NCBI GenBank assembly: GCA_018881555.1
Contig: JACAXG010000002.1
Location: forward strand, 21,465,183-21,529,182
Direction of reading: 5' to 3'
DNA: 64,000 nucleotides
From: Amblyornis subalaris
Taxonomy: Eukaryota > Chordata > Aves > Passeriformes > Ptilonorhynchidae
Made by a program: the position numbers and the translations under genes
Notes under the pieces: generated by a model
The model's database searches: none
What the model was told of the DNA's origin: nothing
What the model saw: the letters and a program-made list of their open reading frames with translations, nothing else
Part shown: positions 37,990 through 50,200 of the stretch, piece by piece
Position numbering within the stretch: the stretch's first letter is position 1
Layout of the letters: the number at the start of each line of letters is the position of its first letter

Positions 37990-40452
37990 GTAAGTGCAAA
38001 GTCCATTTCCAATTACATCTGCCAAACAGCAACTGGAGATAAGCCTGAGTTATTGGGAAGCTAATTTGTGTTTTCTTTATGTATGGTAAATTATTTTGTT
38101 CTGAGGTTTCTGGTGGGCTCCTCTCTGGTAGAGTGTTACAGGGTAGCTGAGACAACGTGGTCCATCTGTGAGCCCGTGAGCAGCTGTATCTGAGCCACAG
38201 CACACTTATGTCTTGCCTCTTTTGGGGGGCATTGTGGTGGGACTGAAGATACCAGGGAATTATCTTTCAGTGCATCATCTGAATCCCAACTTTATCATAA
38301 ACTTTTGCTAGACTGTCTTATTCAAGCCACTTCCTTTCTTGCTTCTCCATGAGTGAATGCATTTAGTAGTACTATTTCATTTCCTTGCAGTAAATCTGCA
38401 GGAAAAGCTTACTAACTAACTTACTTACTTTTCCCATTAGTGGTTTCCAAAAGACGGCTGTGCATGAGAAATGTGCATTATCCCAGCAGAAAAGATAAAA
38501 CAGACAGTTCATTGCACTTGTCAGCTGAGGTTGTAGTTGCTAACCTCAACAGCTATGTTTTTAGCATAATGTTACGAACACAATTGGTAAAGTCAAATTC
38601 AGTGAAATTCAGCAGAACCATCACTTACAAACCTAGAAAAATAATTAATCAGTGATGCAAATAGTGAGGTGGGTGACAGGGTAAGACTATTATTTATTCT
38701 TAATTGAAGAAACAAATGTGAGCCAGCCTTGGCTATCAGGATATCCCAGGGAACAGCAGAGTGAATACAGCAACTCTGTAAGAAAACCACAGGTAAGGTA
38801 AAAGACAGAGCTGCCTTCCAAAACCAGTCCTGCCAGTATCACTTCTCTTTTGTACTTTCTGGGCTAAATGCTAAATGAAGCATCAGCTGTGCCAGTTTCA
38901 CTGCTTTGCATGAACATTATACTTGCTCATTTGAGGGGCAAATCTACCTCCTCACAAAAAGCAGTTCTCCTTATGAGTAAGATGCCTGTGAATTAACTCT
39001 TTTGTGTAGACCTGTCTAGTTATTTTCTAAATGAAAATGTGGTATAAAAGTAAATTCTTGGCCACATATAATGATTTTGGTTTTCTATTCCTTGGTGAAG
39101 AGCATTTCAGCTGTTTAAGGCAGCTGTAGAAATCCTGCTGAAAGACAGTAAGCAAGGCATCAGAGACGGTCGGTTGCCTTTCAAAAGACAGAAAGAGATG
39201 TTCTGCTAGAAGGATACTGCGTCACTCTCTCTTTTGACTTAAGAGTAGGATGTTCTGTGGTATTTATTAAAATCATATTTTCCAATGACTCTTGCAGTGT
39301 GGCTTCCAAGTACCTTCTGGAGAACTGAGTACTCCACTGTCCATTAGACTTTACTGAAGTGGGTTTTTTCCTGAAAATCTAAACTTCTTATTGGTTTTCT
39401 TTGTTCCATGCCTCTTGTATTATACAAAAAGACTCTACATATCTGTGCTTTTTGCTGTACTGGAATATAGTTTAGGTTCGCACCTATTGTCTCTGCCCTT
39501 AACTTTAATTTGATCAGGCTCTTTTATTTTATTTTGTTCTTGGCATCAACACTGCATTTTATTCATGACATCAACACTTATGAATTGCATCTACATAGTC
39601 CTTTTTTAATTTCTATTTCTACTTCTTTCAGTAAATCAATATGATACTGAGAACTCCAAAAGTGTATAGTATTAATTAAAAAAACCCCTAATGATAAAGA
39701 TGAAAAACAGAGATGCAGGTGAAATTTTGGCCTCTTACTCCTACCTTGTAATATCCTTACCTTGTGACTGTTTACTTTTTTGCACTTTAAGAAGTGCCTT
39801 TTTGGCTAAGAAATTATTGTCTTCATAAAATCTGTGCTGGGAAATTCATGTTTAAGTATATCATTTAGCATTGCATGAGCAAAATATCCCAGTTGTGTTC
39901 ATCTGACCAAATTGTCCTTAACTAAAAGATATTTTGGCAGGGAGAGGAAGTGTAAGACAAAATGTCATTTTGAAATAAAATGTTTCCCAGCCAGAGCACA
40001 CACATACTGCTGGGACCAGAGTATAAGGCATGTGAACCTACAGAAGCAAGTGCCAGTTCATTCACACAGCAGCATCATGGTGTGACTTTTCAGTGTTACC
40101 TACCATGAGGATTTGTGTCCAGTTAACTGAATGTTTAAGTGTTGGCAGGAGCACTCCTAAAGACNAGTCAATCATCGCACGGTCACTGAAGCCAAATATC
40201 ATTTCACCTTTTCATGAATGTTAGCCATCTGAAAGCCAGGAATTTTTTGAAGCTGGTCATTTTGTTTCCTTCTATGGTTAGTGGAGAGAAAACGCTAGGC
40301 ATTATCTTTGGCAATTCATTCTGTATTGTAGAGTTATGTCTGAAATAAGTGGAATGAATTATCTTTTAAGAATGTGGATGTTTCTCCATTGGCTCTGTCT
40401 GTGATGTCAATCACTATCTGAATTCAGTGTGTAATTTTTAGAAGGATAAAGT

Positions 40453-40455
<3 letters not shown>

Positions 40456-40485
<30 letters not shown>
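40456..40485 (+). repeat. (TA)15 microsatellite
   Basis: Fifteen uninterrupted TA units in the intron between exons A and B. Likely length-polymorphic. Confidence 0.95.
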
Positions 40486-40487
<2 letters not shown>

Positions 40488-40792
40488 ATACATCCTACAT
40501 TTTGTGTTAGCTATTTACTGTAACCACAGGCCACTCTACCAAACACAAGCAGTAACTGGAACAGATTTGATTTATGTGTAGTGTTACATAGTAATGTAAC
40601 ACAAGGTGTCTCATAAAACTAGTAGCTTTGTACATGAGAATTAATACATTGTTTCAAAAAGGGCCACTGATAACACATCTCACACAAAGCATAGTTTTTT
40701 CAACAGACCAATAAAAAGTTAGAAAATCTTCTGAAAAGTCTATTTGTTCTGNTTCAGATTTTTTATGCGAAGCATTTGCCACTATTCCCACA

Positions 40793-41052
40793 AATCATAG
40801 AATCATAGGATCATCAACTCCAAGTGTTAAACGAGCACTTCTGTGTTCACAGCTAAGCCGTATCACCAAGTGCCACGTCCACACGTTATTTGAACACTGC
40901 CAGGAGTGGTGACTCCACCAATGCCCTGGGCAGCCAGTTCCAATGCCTGAGCACCCTTTCCGTGGAGAAATTTTTCCTTATATCGAATCCAAACCTCCTC
41001 TGGTGCAACTTCAGGCCATTTCCTCTCATCCTCTCACTTGTTAATTGCTCTT
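40793..41052 (-). repeat. CR1 LINE 3' end
   Basis: Starts on the + strand with the CR1 terminal units AATCATAGAATCATAGGATC (the element's 3' end). It continues through CACCAAGTGCCACGTCC, GGGCAGCCAGTTCCAATGCC, GTGGAGAAATTTTTCC and CTTCAGGCCATTTCCTCTC, the reverse complement of the CR1 3' UTR and ORF2 end. The element therefore lies on the minus strand and is 5'-truncated near 41050, where similarity stops. About 260 bp. Confidence 0.9.
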
Positions 41053-42439
41053 TGTTGTGCTACTGAAGCGTTTGCTTTGTTCTGAAAGTTCAAGCCTAAC
41101 TTACCCATGGAAGCATTATTTGCACATTATGCTGATTCGAAAGGTTTGTCTCTGTTGATACTTTTCACCTAAGGACAGAGAGCCATGCCTCTTTGCTCAG
41201 CATCTGGAATCTTCCACACAGAAGCAAATTTTAAAAACACACCATTGTAATGTTTGATACTGGTTCTTTTAAAAAGGTAAACATTTACATACTGTCACAA
41301 ATGGAGAAAAATAGGCAAAGGTAAAAATTTCGTTAGAGGAGGGAAATTTAAAGGACTTTCATTTTAAAACGAGAATGTAATTTTGAGCACAAACCAAAAG
41401 GTCTCTCATAGGGAGAGCATTCAGTTTTTGAGTTAAGGTATCTCAGTCCCAGGGAGGTTTGTGGATTGTTTGAAATTGACACAGTTAGCTAGTTTACTTC
41501 CAGCAAGCTTCCTCTACTGCTGATAGCATTTCAGTGCCTGTGTCCATCCTGGACTTGCCATCTGTGATTTCTTTGTTCCATGCAAGAGTATCCATCATTT
41601 TTTGGATGTTATAGTCAATGAAGTCACCTAAGCAATGAAATCTTTCTAATAAAATAAAGTACATCATAGATGAAGAATGTTTACATTTTTTATATACCAG
41701 TGCTAAAACATTCAAACCCACTTAAATTGATGGGATTTCCACAGTTCAGGTGACAATCTGTATATATGGACCTAATGATCTTTGAAAAATCTGAATTTAG
41801 TGGTGGGATTCAGTGAACAGATTAACACTCGAAGCTGGTGGGTGTTTATTTGTAGCCACATGTCTAACCTCCCTGTAACCAGCAGGGATATAGTGAGAGC
41901 AGCCAGTGGAGTCTTGAAGAAGGAATTCAGCTGTCAAAGTGGCACTTCAACTTTAGAATATGTGAAATCACACTTTAAACTTCATTGGCTGTAAATTAGA
42001 TCTCTGTTGTCTGCCAAAGGCATCTTAGGCCTGTGCATACCTACAGTATGGGTACCAACAGTGTAAGCACCTGTGTTTAAGTGCCTTCAGTTACTTCCTG
42101 CCCCATCACTTCATATATTCTTCTTTGTAGAGAAAATCCCTCATTTACACCTTTCTATGTGTGTCTATGCACATGTTGTCATCTCAGATTAAAAATATGT
42201 TTCATGTTACGTGTTCTCCTGAGATCAAGGAACACCTTTTTACAAACAATGAGTGTTGCCAAAGATCACCCACTGTGGGTTTGACTCCCTTTTGACAACC
42301 TTAGGAAAAGTAGGACAATAGCAACACTGAACCAAGCATTGAGAAAAAAGTGACAGAAGCAAGTGCCTTAAAGAAGAGCTTTGATATTTTTTTAAGGCTT
42401 AAAGAGTGTTTAGTGGCATCTTAGTTAATTCATTAGTTT

Positions 42440-42446
42440 AACTAAT
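42440..42446 (+). promoter_or_regulatory. Probable splicing branch point for exon B
   Basis: AACTAAT closely resembles the branch-site consensus; the likely branch A (42445) is 22 bases before the acceptor AG and is followed by a pyrimidine-rich tract. Confidence 0.5.
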
Positions 42447-42467
42447 CAAATTTCTTTTACTTTCTAG

Positions 42468-42565
42468 AAATGATTTTGAAGAGTATTTTGACATTTTGAT
42501 CACAAATGCTTTGAAACCTGGCTTCTTCTCTCATACACCAAACCAAAGACCTTTCCGAACTCTTG
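42468..42565 (+). CDS. NT5DC1: NT5DC1 internal exon B (HAD motif III)
   Basis: Next coding exon of NT5DC1. Its first base completes the Gly codon split by the 4.5-kb intron after exon A (phase 2), then 32 full codons follow, and one base of a Glu-type codon is left at the donor (phase 1). The frame reads NDFEEYFDILITNALKPGFF and then SHTPNQRPFRTL, the expected continuation of the family. The Lys of the Ala-Leu-Lys-Pro-Gly-Phe-Phe segment (codon 42514-42516) aligns with the HAD motif III lysine of NT5C2 (VDARKPLFF context). The acceptor TTTCTTTTACTTTCTAG is a good pyrimidine tract, and a branch-point-like AACTAAT lies at 42440-42446, putting the likely branch A about 22 bases upstream of the AG. 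The donor CTTG|GTAAGT is strong. No stop or frameshift is present. The exon carrying HAD motif IV is not seen in the remaining 21 kb. Confidence 0.96.
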
Positions 42566-42609
42566 GTAAGTTGCAGTTGTGACTCCCTTCTCATCTGCTA
42601 ACCTCTATT

Positions 42610-42644
42610 AAAAAAAAAAAAGAAAAAGAAAAGAGAAATAAAAT
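42610..42644 (+). repeat. A-rich simple repeat
   Basis: Twelve A followed by GAAAAAGAAAAGAGAAAT, just downstream of the exon B donor. Confidence 0.8.
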
Positions 42645-45600
42645 TAAGGCAGCTGAACAACTGGCAGTGGGGTGGGAAGTGGACTTTTAAAATTCTGTTA
42701 AGACTGAGGAGCACTGAGAAATTAGGAACCACAGTGTTGGGGACAATTAAAAGGCAGAGCCGTGACAGTAATTAAAATTGCATTGGGGCTCAGATATGGC
42801 ATCATTAATGAAAACAAATTCATTTCTTTATTGTGCTGACAAGGTCATGCACAGAAAATGAAATTTAGTCCTGAGAAAAAACATAGCAGAAATATTTAAA
42901 GAATTTAAAGGAAATTCAGAGAACTGTACAAATAAAATTGCAAAGCTGAAGGCAAGGATTTATGATGGAAATCTGACAGCATTAAATGTGTTTACTTTGG
43001 CTAAATAATGACAGAGTAGGTGAAAAGGAAGTGCCCCTGTACTTACTTGATTTAATTAAAACAATCTGAAACATTTGGCAATGTTGTCCATGAGGTAATT
43101 AAGGTTGTGACACAAGGGGTTCAGAAGAGCAGTGTTCATTGAACTACAAATAACAATGTAACATGGCTGAAGACAGTTAATTTTTCCATATTTTGGTAAA
43201 TATCTTTATGATTAAGTGTTACCTGAAAATTAATCTTACAGTTAAAATAGCATAAGTCAGCATACACTGAACCATATTTTATCATTTTATGACAGGAAAG
43301 TCAGTATTCCAGACCAGAAGAAATTTAGCTTGTGGAACTTCTACAGTAAAACTGAAAAAGCAGCAGAAATACATATTGCAACTACATTTTTGTTTCACAT
43401 AATTATATAGGAGAATGAGTAAGAGGTATCTTAAATGTGATTTTTAAAGGATTAGTTCAAATAGTTGCCAAGTTGACAACTTGAGAAAAAATAATCTCAG
43501 AAAGGAAATAGAAACTATTTACATGAAAGGAGGGAGAGGAGTAAACTCATAAAGGGTGAAAAAGGCTCAATTCTGCAACCATTTGATTTAGTTTCATATA
43601 ATGCAAATTGAAAATAAAATGCAATTCACTTTGGATTTTTTTTAATCTGATTAGCCCGACTTCCTAAGGAAATCCTGCTGTGTCCCTCTGTCAGTAATCC
43701 AGCCAGCAACTTTTGAACCTGTTGGCCAGTTTCAGTAAATGTAATAGGCAGCCAAAAAGCTCCAAGATGCTTTGATGATGTAGGTGTTTTTTGTGCAAAC
43801 AAGGGCAGAATAGAGGGAGAAGACAAAGTCACCATCTCTACTGATATTGTGTAGCATTGGCTTAATCGCCATGTTACATTGTAAGGACCAGTTTTCATGA
43901 AGCTGTTTCTTTCTCGTGATTTCAACCAGGAACAGCATTCCCTGGAGTCTTCTTATTGACTCAGTAGTTTTCATTCACTTTATATCTTGACAGTGCAAAG
44001 AGGCTCAAGTGACAGTCGATCACTCACTACGTTAATACCTTATGAATGCAAAATAAAATGTAGGTTCTGTTCTGGACACCTCGCTATCTAAATAGATAAG
44101 GGACACAAACATAATGAAAGCAATCATCAGATAAATAATTTGTTGAAACTACTAACCTGGGAGTGGATTTTTTTTTAATGTAATTGTATTCGATTGACCG
44201 TAACTGGTTTCTTCTGAAAGACCAGCCACAACATTCAGAGCATATAATATTACACATAGGACAGGTTTTTAGAGACATGTTTAAAGGTACTGTAGAGCTT
44301 GTTTAAGAGATGTGAAGTTTAAACTGTAAAAGTAGGAACATTCATATAAGAAAATGCCGGAAATAATAATACATTTTTATAGTGTTTATTTTGCTGCCTT
44401 CTTTCTGTGTTCCTCACAACAGCTGAAACAGTATATGGTGAAGCTTCTAATACATTGAGGGGGAGCAGTTTTCCAGTTTTCAGAATTTTTTTAAGGCTTT
44501 CTTTGATATCAGAACCACTGAAAATTCAAAATTTCAGTTTCTGGTTTCTTTCTTCCTTTTGCCACTATAGATTTCAGGCAGAAGAGTTTGGCCACTGTGC
44601 TTCAGTTCAGGGAGACAAAATTTCCTTATTTTTGTTTTGAAAAAGGAAAAATCTAGAGGTGGACGTCATGGTAAATATTTTCTTAAAGCACAAAGCATAA
44701 ACTTTTACTAGTGTAATTTAGGGGGGGGAAAAAGCTTTTTCCAGGAAGAAATGTGTTGTAGAAAATGAACTGTTTATCATTGCTCTCAATTTCTCCAGAT
44801 CTGAGTTTCAGCCATGTTCTTCCATCCATCAGTGGGTCTGAGCTGCAATAAATTCCTAATGATACCATATTTGATTGTGTTATAAAAAGACTTAAGGATA
44901 AGGCACAAAATATGAAATGTGTTCTTAATTTCAAACACCCCAATTGTTTCATTGTGTGCTGGAGCTAAGTGTTATTTACCTATAACAGGACTTCTGCGTA
45001 TTTACTACAGGAAAGGTTTTGAAGTTTACTAAAGAGAAGGATAAATTCTTTTCTGTGAATGAGTTCAAAAGGCAATTGCGTTCAGTAGGCATTTGAAGGA
45101 GAACAAGAAACAGGACGAGATGACAAAGGAGGCATTGTCTGGAAATGTGATATTGGGTAACTGCTCTGCAGAAGTGTTTCTTTTCAGTAGACAAGTAATT
45201 TTAGAGCTAATGCATTTAGAAACCATGAAAAGTTATTTTAATTGCTCAATTAAAATTGCATCACTAGTTCATTTGAGTTTCAAGATGTGCATCATTAAAA
45301 GCAACCAAAACACTATTTGAAATCCTAAAAGATTTGTGTGACTGGGGCACTGAAAAGCACAATTAATTATTTAGTTTTGCGTAATTGTCTTTAAAAGCAG
45401 CATTCTGTTAAGTGGAGGAATGGTTTATATGTATTTTTACAGATTTTAGGACAGCTACACTTATTTTTCCCTGGCAAAACAGTTTTTATAGTTAGGGGTA
45501 ACTTATGTAGCAAAGGACATAGTTTGTGAAAACAGAGCTATACACAAAAAACCCTCAGACTTTACTACTATAATATGAATACTCCATAGTTTACTTGTTA

Positions 45601-46960
45601 TTCACAAGGTTACATTTTCTTTTACACAGGGAATTCTTCTCATGGTTCTTGAAAGCACTAATCTTGAGCTATAGAATCTAAGGATCAGGCTGAAAATATT
45701 TGTGTAAATCCTATGTTGACAATGAAGGATTTTCTTTGCTTTCAACAGCTACATCCAGCTTAAAATAATTTATTATTCCATGAAGGGCTTGAAGGAATAT
45801 AAATAGAAAATACAGTTGTGAATTATATGATAATCTGCAATACATGAAGATTTCTGTAACATTTGACAACAGAGCTTTCACTTTATCACATCACTTTTTA
45901 ATGTATATTAAATTACTAGCCTGACTGCCAGCTCTGATCATTGCCAAATATATCTTTTACAATCCAAAATTATAATTGAAATGCTAAAGATAACCGTTAA
46001 TTCCCTGAAAGCCTTCTCTAAGTCTGTATTCACAGGGAATTCTGCTTGGCTTATATATCTTTTGTTTTCAGCTCAGGTGCAGCTACTGTCTTTTCTGACT
46101 TGTTGGGTTATTTTGGGGGTTTTTGTGATAAATTGAAAATGTATTGCTGATTGTTCAGTGTCTGAATTTACAACACATATTTAAAAGCATGTATAGCCTC
46201 ATGTGTATGTATATATCTGTACAGGCCGAAAACAATCCTATAGGTGGGTGCCAGTGGATGCCACATTTCTGTGAGATTGTGTGCCTTTATCCTATGCCCA
46301 GAGGAAAAAAAACACTCCTTCTCCTAGAGTCTCAGGTTTTCGAAGCTTGCTTTCAGTTACACTTCCAGGCTATGTGCCTTATTCCTGAACTTGAATTTCT
46401 GTCCAGCTTATGGTGCCTCTGCTGTAGAATGTAGCTTCCAATTTAAGAAACTTTCAGTCATCCAATTTTTTATAATTTTTTTGTAACTGCCATTTTAACA
46501 ATTCTGTGCAGAAGCTTTTTTCCTCCTTCAGTCATACTTCTCTAGCCCTCTAAAAATACAAGAAAATTCTATGAGCTGAAAGGACTGATTATAAAATAAA
46601 GGGGACAGGATATAAAACAACATACCTCTAGACTGAAGACCATCTTTCATTATTAGGATCTGCAAGATTTCAAAAGATGGTGATCCCATGTCTGCTATTT
46701 GAGTTTTCTTCTGCGATCTTTTGTGACATCTGGGCTTGACTATGCCAGAGATGTGCTGCAGAACTAGGTGGAGAAGCAGGGCTGATCCTATATAACTGGG
46801 TTTTTTTCCCTTATATTCTAAGGCTTTTTAGGCCTGAGAAGTGGGATCAGGAAGGAAGTGCCTTCCTTCATGTGTAAGAAATATAAATATGTTTTTTGAG
46901 ATTTCTGTCTTTATCACCAGAAGAATACCAAAATACTACCCAGTAAATTTTATAAAAGCT
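42645..46960. other. Intronic sequence, nothing recognised
   Basis: AT-rich intron with no ambiguous bases. Open frames of 64-99 codons here show no known motif. Confidence 0.5.
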
Positions 46961-46961
46961 T

Positions 46962-47022
46962 TAGTAAAACTATAGTAAAATATAGTAAAAGATATAGAAA
47001 ATATAAAATATATAGTAAAATA
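46962..47022 (+). repeat. AT-rich decamer repeat (TATAGTAAAA)
   Basis: Exact TATAGTAAAA units at 46971-46980, 46981-46990 and 47011-47020, with degenerate units between and before them, all in a 10-bp register. Confidence 0.75.
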
Positions 47023-47264
47023 TCTTTTAAAAACGTGGAAATTTGAGAGAGATTATATTGCACTGTGATTTATATGATTTAAATAGTTTTGCATTATTCA
47101 CTCATTTGAAGAACATAAATGCCACCTCTAGAAAATTCAGTTAAAANTTTCAATCAAAACACATTGAATTGAATCTACAATATAGCTCAATTGCTATAAT
47201 TGCTGTATAATAGGTATCTGAGTTACTACCTCTCCTAGTGAATGCTACCTCGATAAGGAAAGAA

Positions 47265-47279
47265 TTTTTTTTTTTTTTT
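47265..47279 (+). repeat. Poly(T) run, 15 bases
   Basis: Uninterrupted run of 15 T. No retroposon body is recognised next to it. Confidence 0.85.
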
Positions 47280-50200
47280 ACATCAGCCTGTGAGGTTAAA
47301 GCATGAAAACATACCTACTCTTTTTTCCTATTTTAGTTGTTCCAATCATGTTTTCTTACCAATCTTTTCTTGCATTATATCATTAAATCTTCATACATAA
47401 GTGTAGATTCAAATTTTAAAATAGTTTTGGAATTAGCCTTTAGATCATCACAGATATGACAGCACACTTGTTGGTATTTTCATGCAGAGGCATGATATTT
47501 GGTGAAGAACTCATTCTCCCAATAGGAACCTGGTTTTTTGCTGCACCTGTGAATCCTTACTTGAATACGTGGGTTGTGGCTCTCAGTCTGCAAAGACTGC
47601 CATCTTTTCCATGGGTTTGGTGTGTGCTGAACTCCTCCAGCCACAGGTCGTTGCTGGGATTAAATAAGAGTTTTTCTTTTGTTTGACGTGGATTCCCAGT
47701 ATTTCTTTATCACTGAAGCTCGAATGCCCTCTGCTCCTTCCACAAGCCTGGGGGGGAATGAAAATCTCCTGACCTAAATGCAGGGGTGCACAAGGGCATT
47801 AATGTGAGACAAAGATGAAGCAGAGAGGGGCTGGAGGAGCCAGGTGATGGGAAGGGAGAGCATGAGAGCAGGCAGAGTAAGAGCAGAGCAGCACATGGAA
47901 ACATACAGAGGAAAGAGATTTCACACTGATGGAGTTTTCTGAATTTCAGGTCTTTGCTTTTTGACTTCTACCATTGCCTCAAGGAGGACTTTTGCAATAA
48001 GGCTAATGTGTCAAACAGATAGCTTAAACTGATGTACCCATGTACAGTGCAGATTGGGGCTCCCAGCTGGCCCTCCAGCCTTTCGTGGGGAAAGCCACAA
48101 AGGGCCTCTTCTCCCTGCCTCTCAGGAGGCACAAGCAGAATAACAACAGCACCAGCAAAGGACTCCTCTGTAATCATTCCCTCCAGTGACTCAGGGTGTT
48201 CCTTTACGTAATGCACCTGTGCTTGTTGCCATTCTTCTGGAGATGGTACCTCTTCATATCAGTCTGTCTGGAAATATTGTATAACATAAGGCCACATAAT
48301 AATGCATTTTTGCTGAGAGCTTGTGACAGAGTGGCATGTAAAGGCTGCACTGGCTGCAGACTGCATTATTCAAGAGATATGAAATCCATAACCATTTCCC
48401 ACATGTCTTCTAAAATGACTGCCTTTGTGTTGTTATAACATCCCACAGTGCCATATAGCCTGTAAAAGCAATGCTATTCTTTTTAAGGGAAATGCTGTAT
48501 AGCAATTCTTTAAATTGTGTTGTATTGGCACTGTTTTTCATGTGTTTTCCAGCTATTTAGGAAAGAAAAAGGATTATAACTAATAAGTAATGATATTTTG
48601 TACTTTAGTTTTCAAAACAGGATCTTTTTGTACNTCGCGGGATCATGACATTAAGATCAAGAGTCTCTTACTGCTTTAATATCAGAAACAGGTTCTGTAT
48701 TAAGCCGGCAGTAGGAGGGCCACTGTTGAAAGGGATAAAGTATCCTGTTCTATACCCAAGCCACCACTGAGAAATAATTCCTTCCTTTTATCTCAGCCGG
48801 GAATTTTCATTTTATCCATGATTTCTGGAGAGAGGGGAGTTTCTTTTTAAACAACTGGTTGGTATGGATGATTATGTAGAAAGATCTTCATTTTTAGTGA
48901 TAGAACCTGACCGTTTTTAATTTTTATTATGAAAAACCATAAGGATTATGGAAGCACCTTATAAAGATGATTCTTTCAGGTGACACCCTCTTTGGCAGCA
49001 TGATCAATCCCTGACTCCACTTTTTAAAAAGCAGGCTAGGGCAGACCTGCAGGGCTGACAGTGGGAGACACATACAAAGAAATCTCATCTCATGTACCAG
49101 GGTTTGTTTTCATACAGATATTCATAATCCGCTGGAGAAGCTCGGAGAGTGTTTCAAAAAATCCACAACGTCAAGCTTCTTGGACAACTGTTTCACCTCC
49201 TACCCTTTGTTTAAATGATCTTAGTCAAAAACTATTCCATTTTGTGTACTGCCTTTGCACAGATATCAGCCCCCCCACGGATTTTTTTTCTGACNGTGTA
49301 AACAGCTGTCTCAGAGACTTCTGGTTTCCTGATATTATTTATGTGCTGTAGACAAACATTTAAAAAATCAATAGATGTTACCTTGTAATCAAAGGGATTT
49401 ACCAATTAATCTTTTTAAGGTTTGCTACATAATACCTGTGTGTAGTTTGAAATCAACACTTTGGGAATCATTTGAGAATCGAGGCTATCATTTCCTGTTG
49501 TATCATCAATGTTTGTAATTAAGCCATGGGATAGGTAAGATGGGAGTCTGTTAACTGTCCTTATGGGTTAAGGACCTCTTTTCTAACAGTTAAATTTTAT
49601 TTCGCTTTTGATAAACATAGCCTTAGTTGACTGTAACCATCTGGATTTTGGGTTTCATGTGTTCACTACAATGTTCTATGTGAAAGCATTTAAAACAGAT
49701 ACAAAAAGCAGAAAAAAGTTGGGCCAGCACGTACTCACATCCTTTTGCAGAGCAGGTTGCTAAAGTCACAGGCTTCATTTTTTCTGATAATTTCCAAAGT
49801 CCTTCACTACCATNTTTGATGGTCATTGCCTGATAAAAACAAATGTTTTGTACATCTTTGTTCCATTATAGAGATAATGAATTAGAAATTGAGGATGCAC
49901 AATAGATTACTAATTGGCAGTGTGTCATTTATAACCCTTTTGTGAAATGCAAGACACACTGCAGTTTGCACTGATGGTGTGTGTATCCACTACTATGGTG
50001 ACATGGTTAAACTTCTGTAATTTCTTCAAGTTGTGACTCTGTAGTAGTTAGAGCACGTGGTAACCAAAGAATGACCCTCCCTTACTGTACATCCCTCTTG
50101 ACAATCTGAGCAGGGAAGCCACTCCCTTTCCTAGGAAGAGGGATGGAGCAAGTCTGTTTTGTTCTGTTTGCTTGGGGGTTTTTTTGAATGGGCTTTACTG

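Larger units (their letters stand above)
37990..42467 (+). other. NT5DC1: NT5DC1 intron between exons A and B (phase 2)
   Basis: A 4,478-bp GT-AG intron defined by the two exon borders. It contains a (TA)15 microsatellite at 40456-40485 and a minus-strand CR1 3' end at 40793-41052. The rest is unique-looking AT-rich sequence in which I recognise nothing else. Open frames of 60-75 codons here have no family resemblance and look like chance. Confidence 0.9.
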
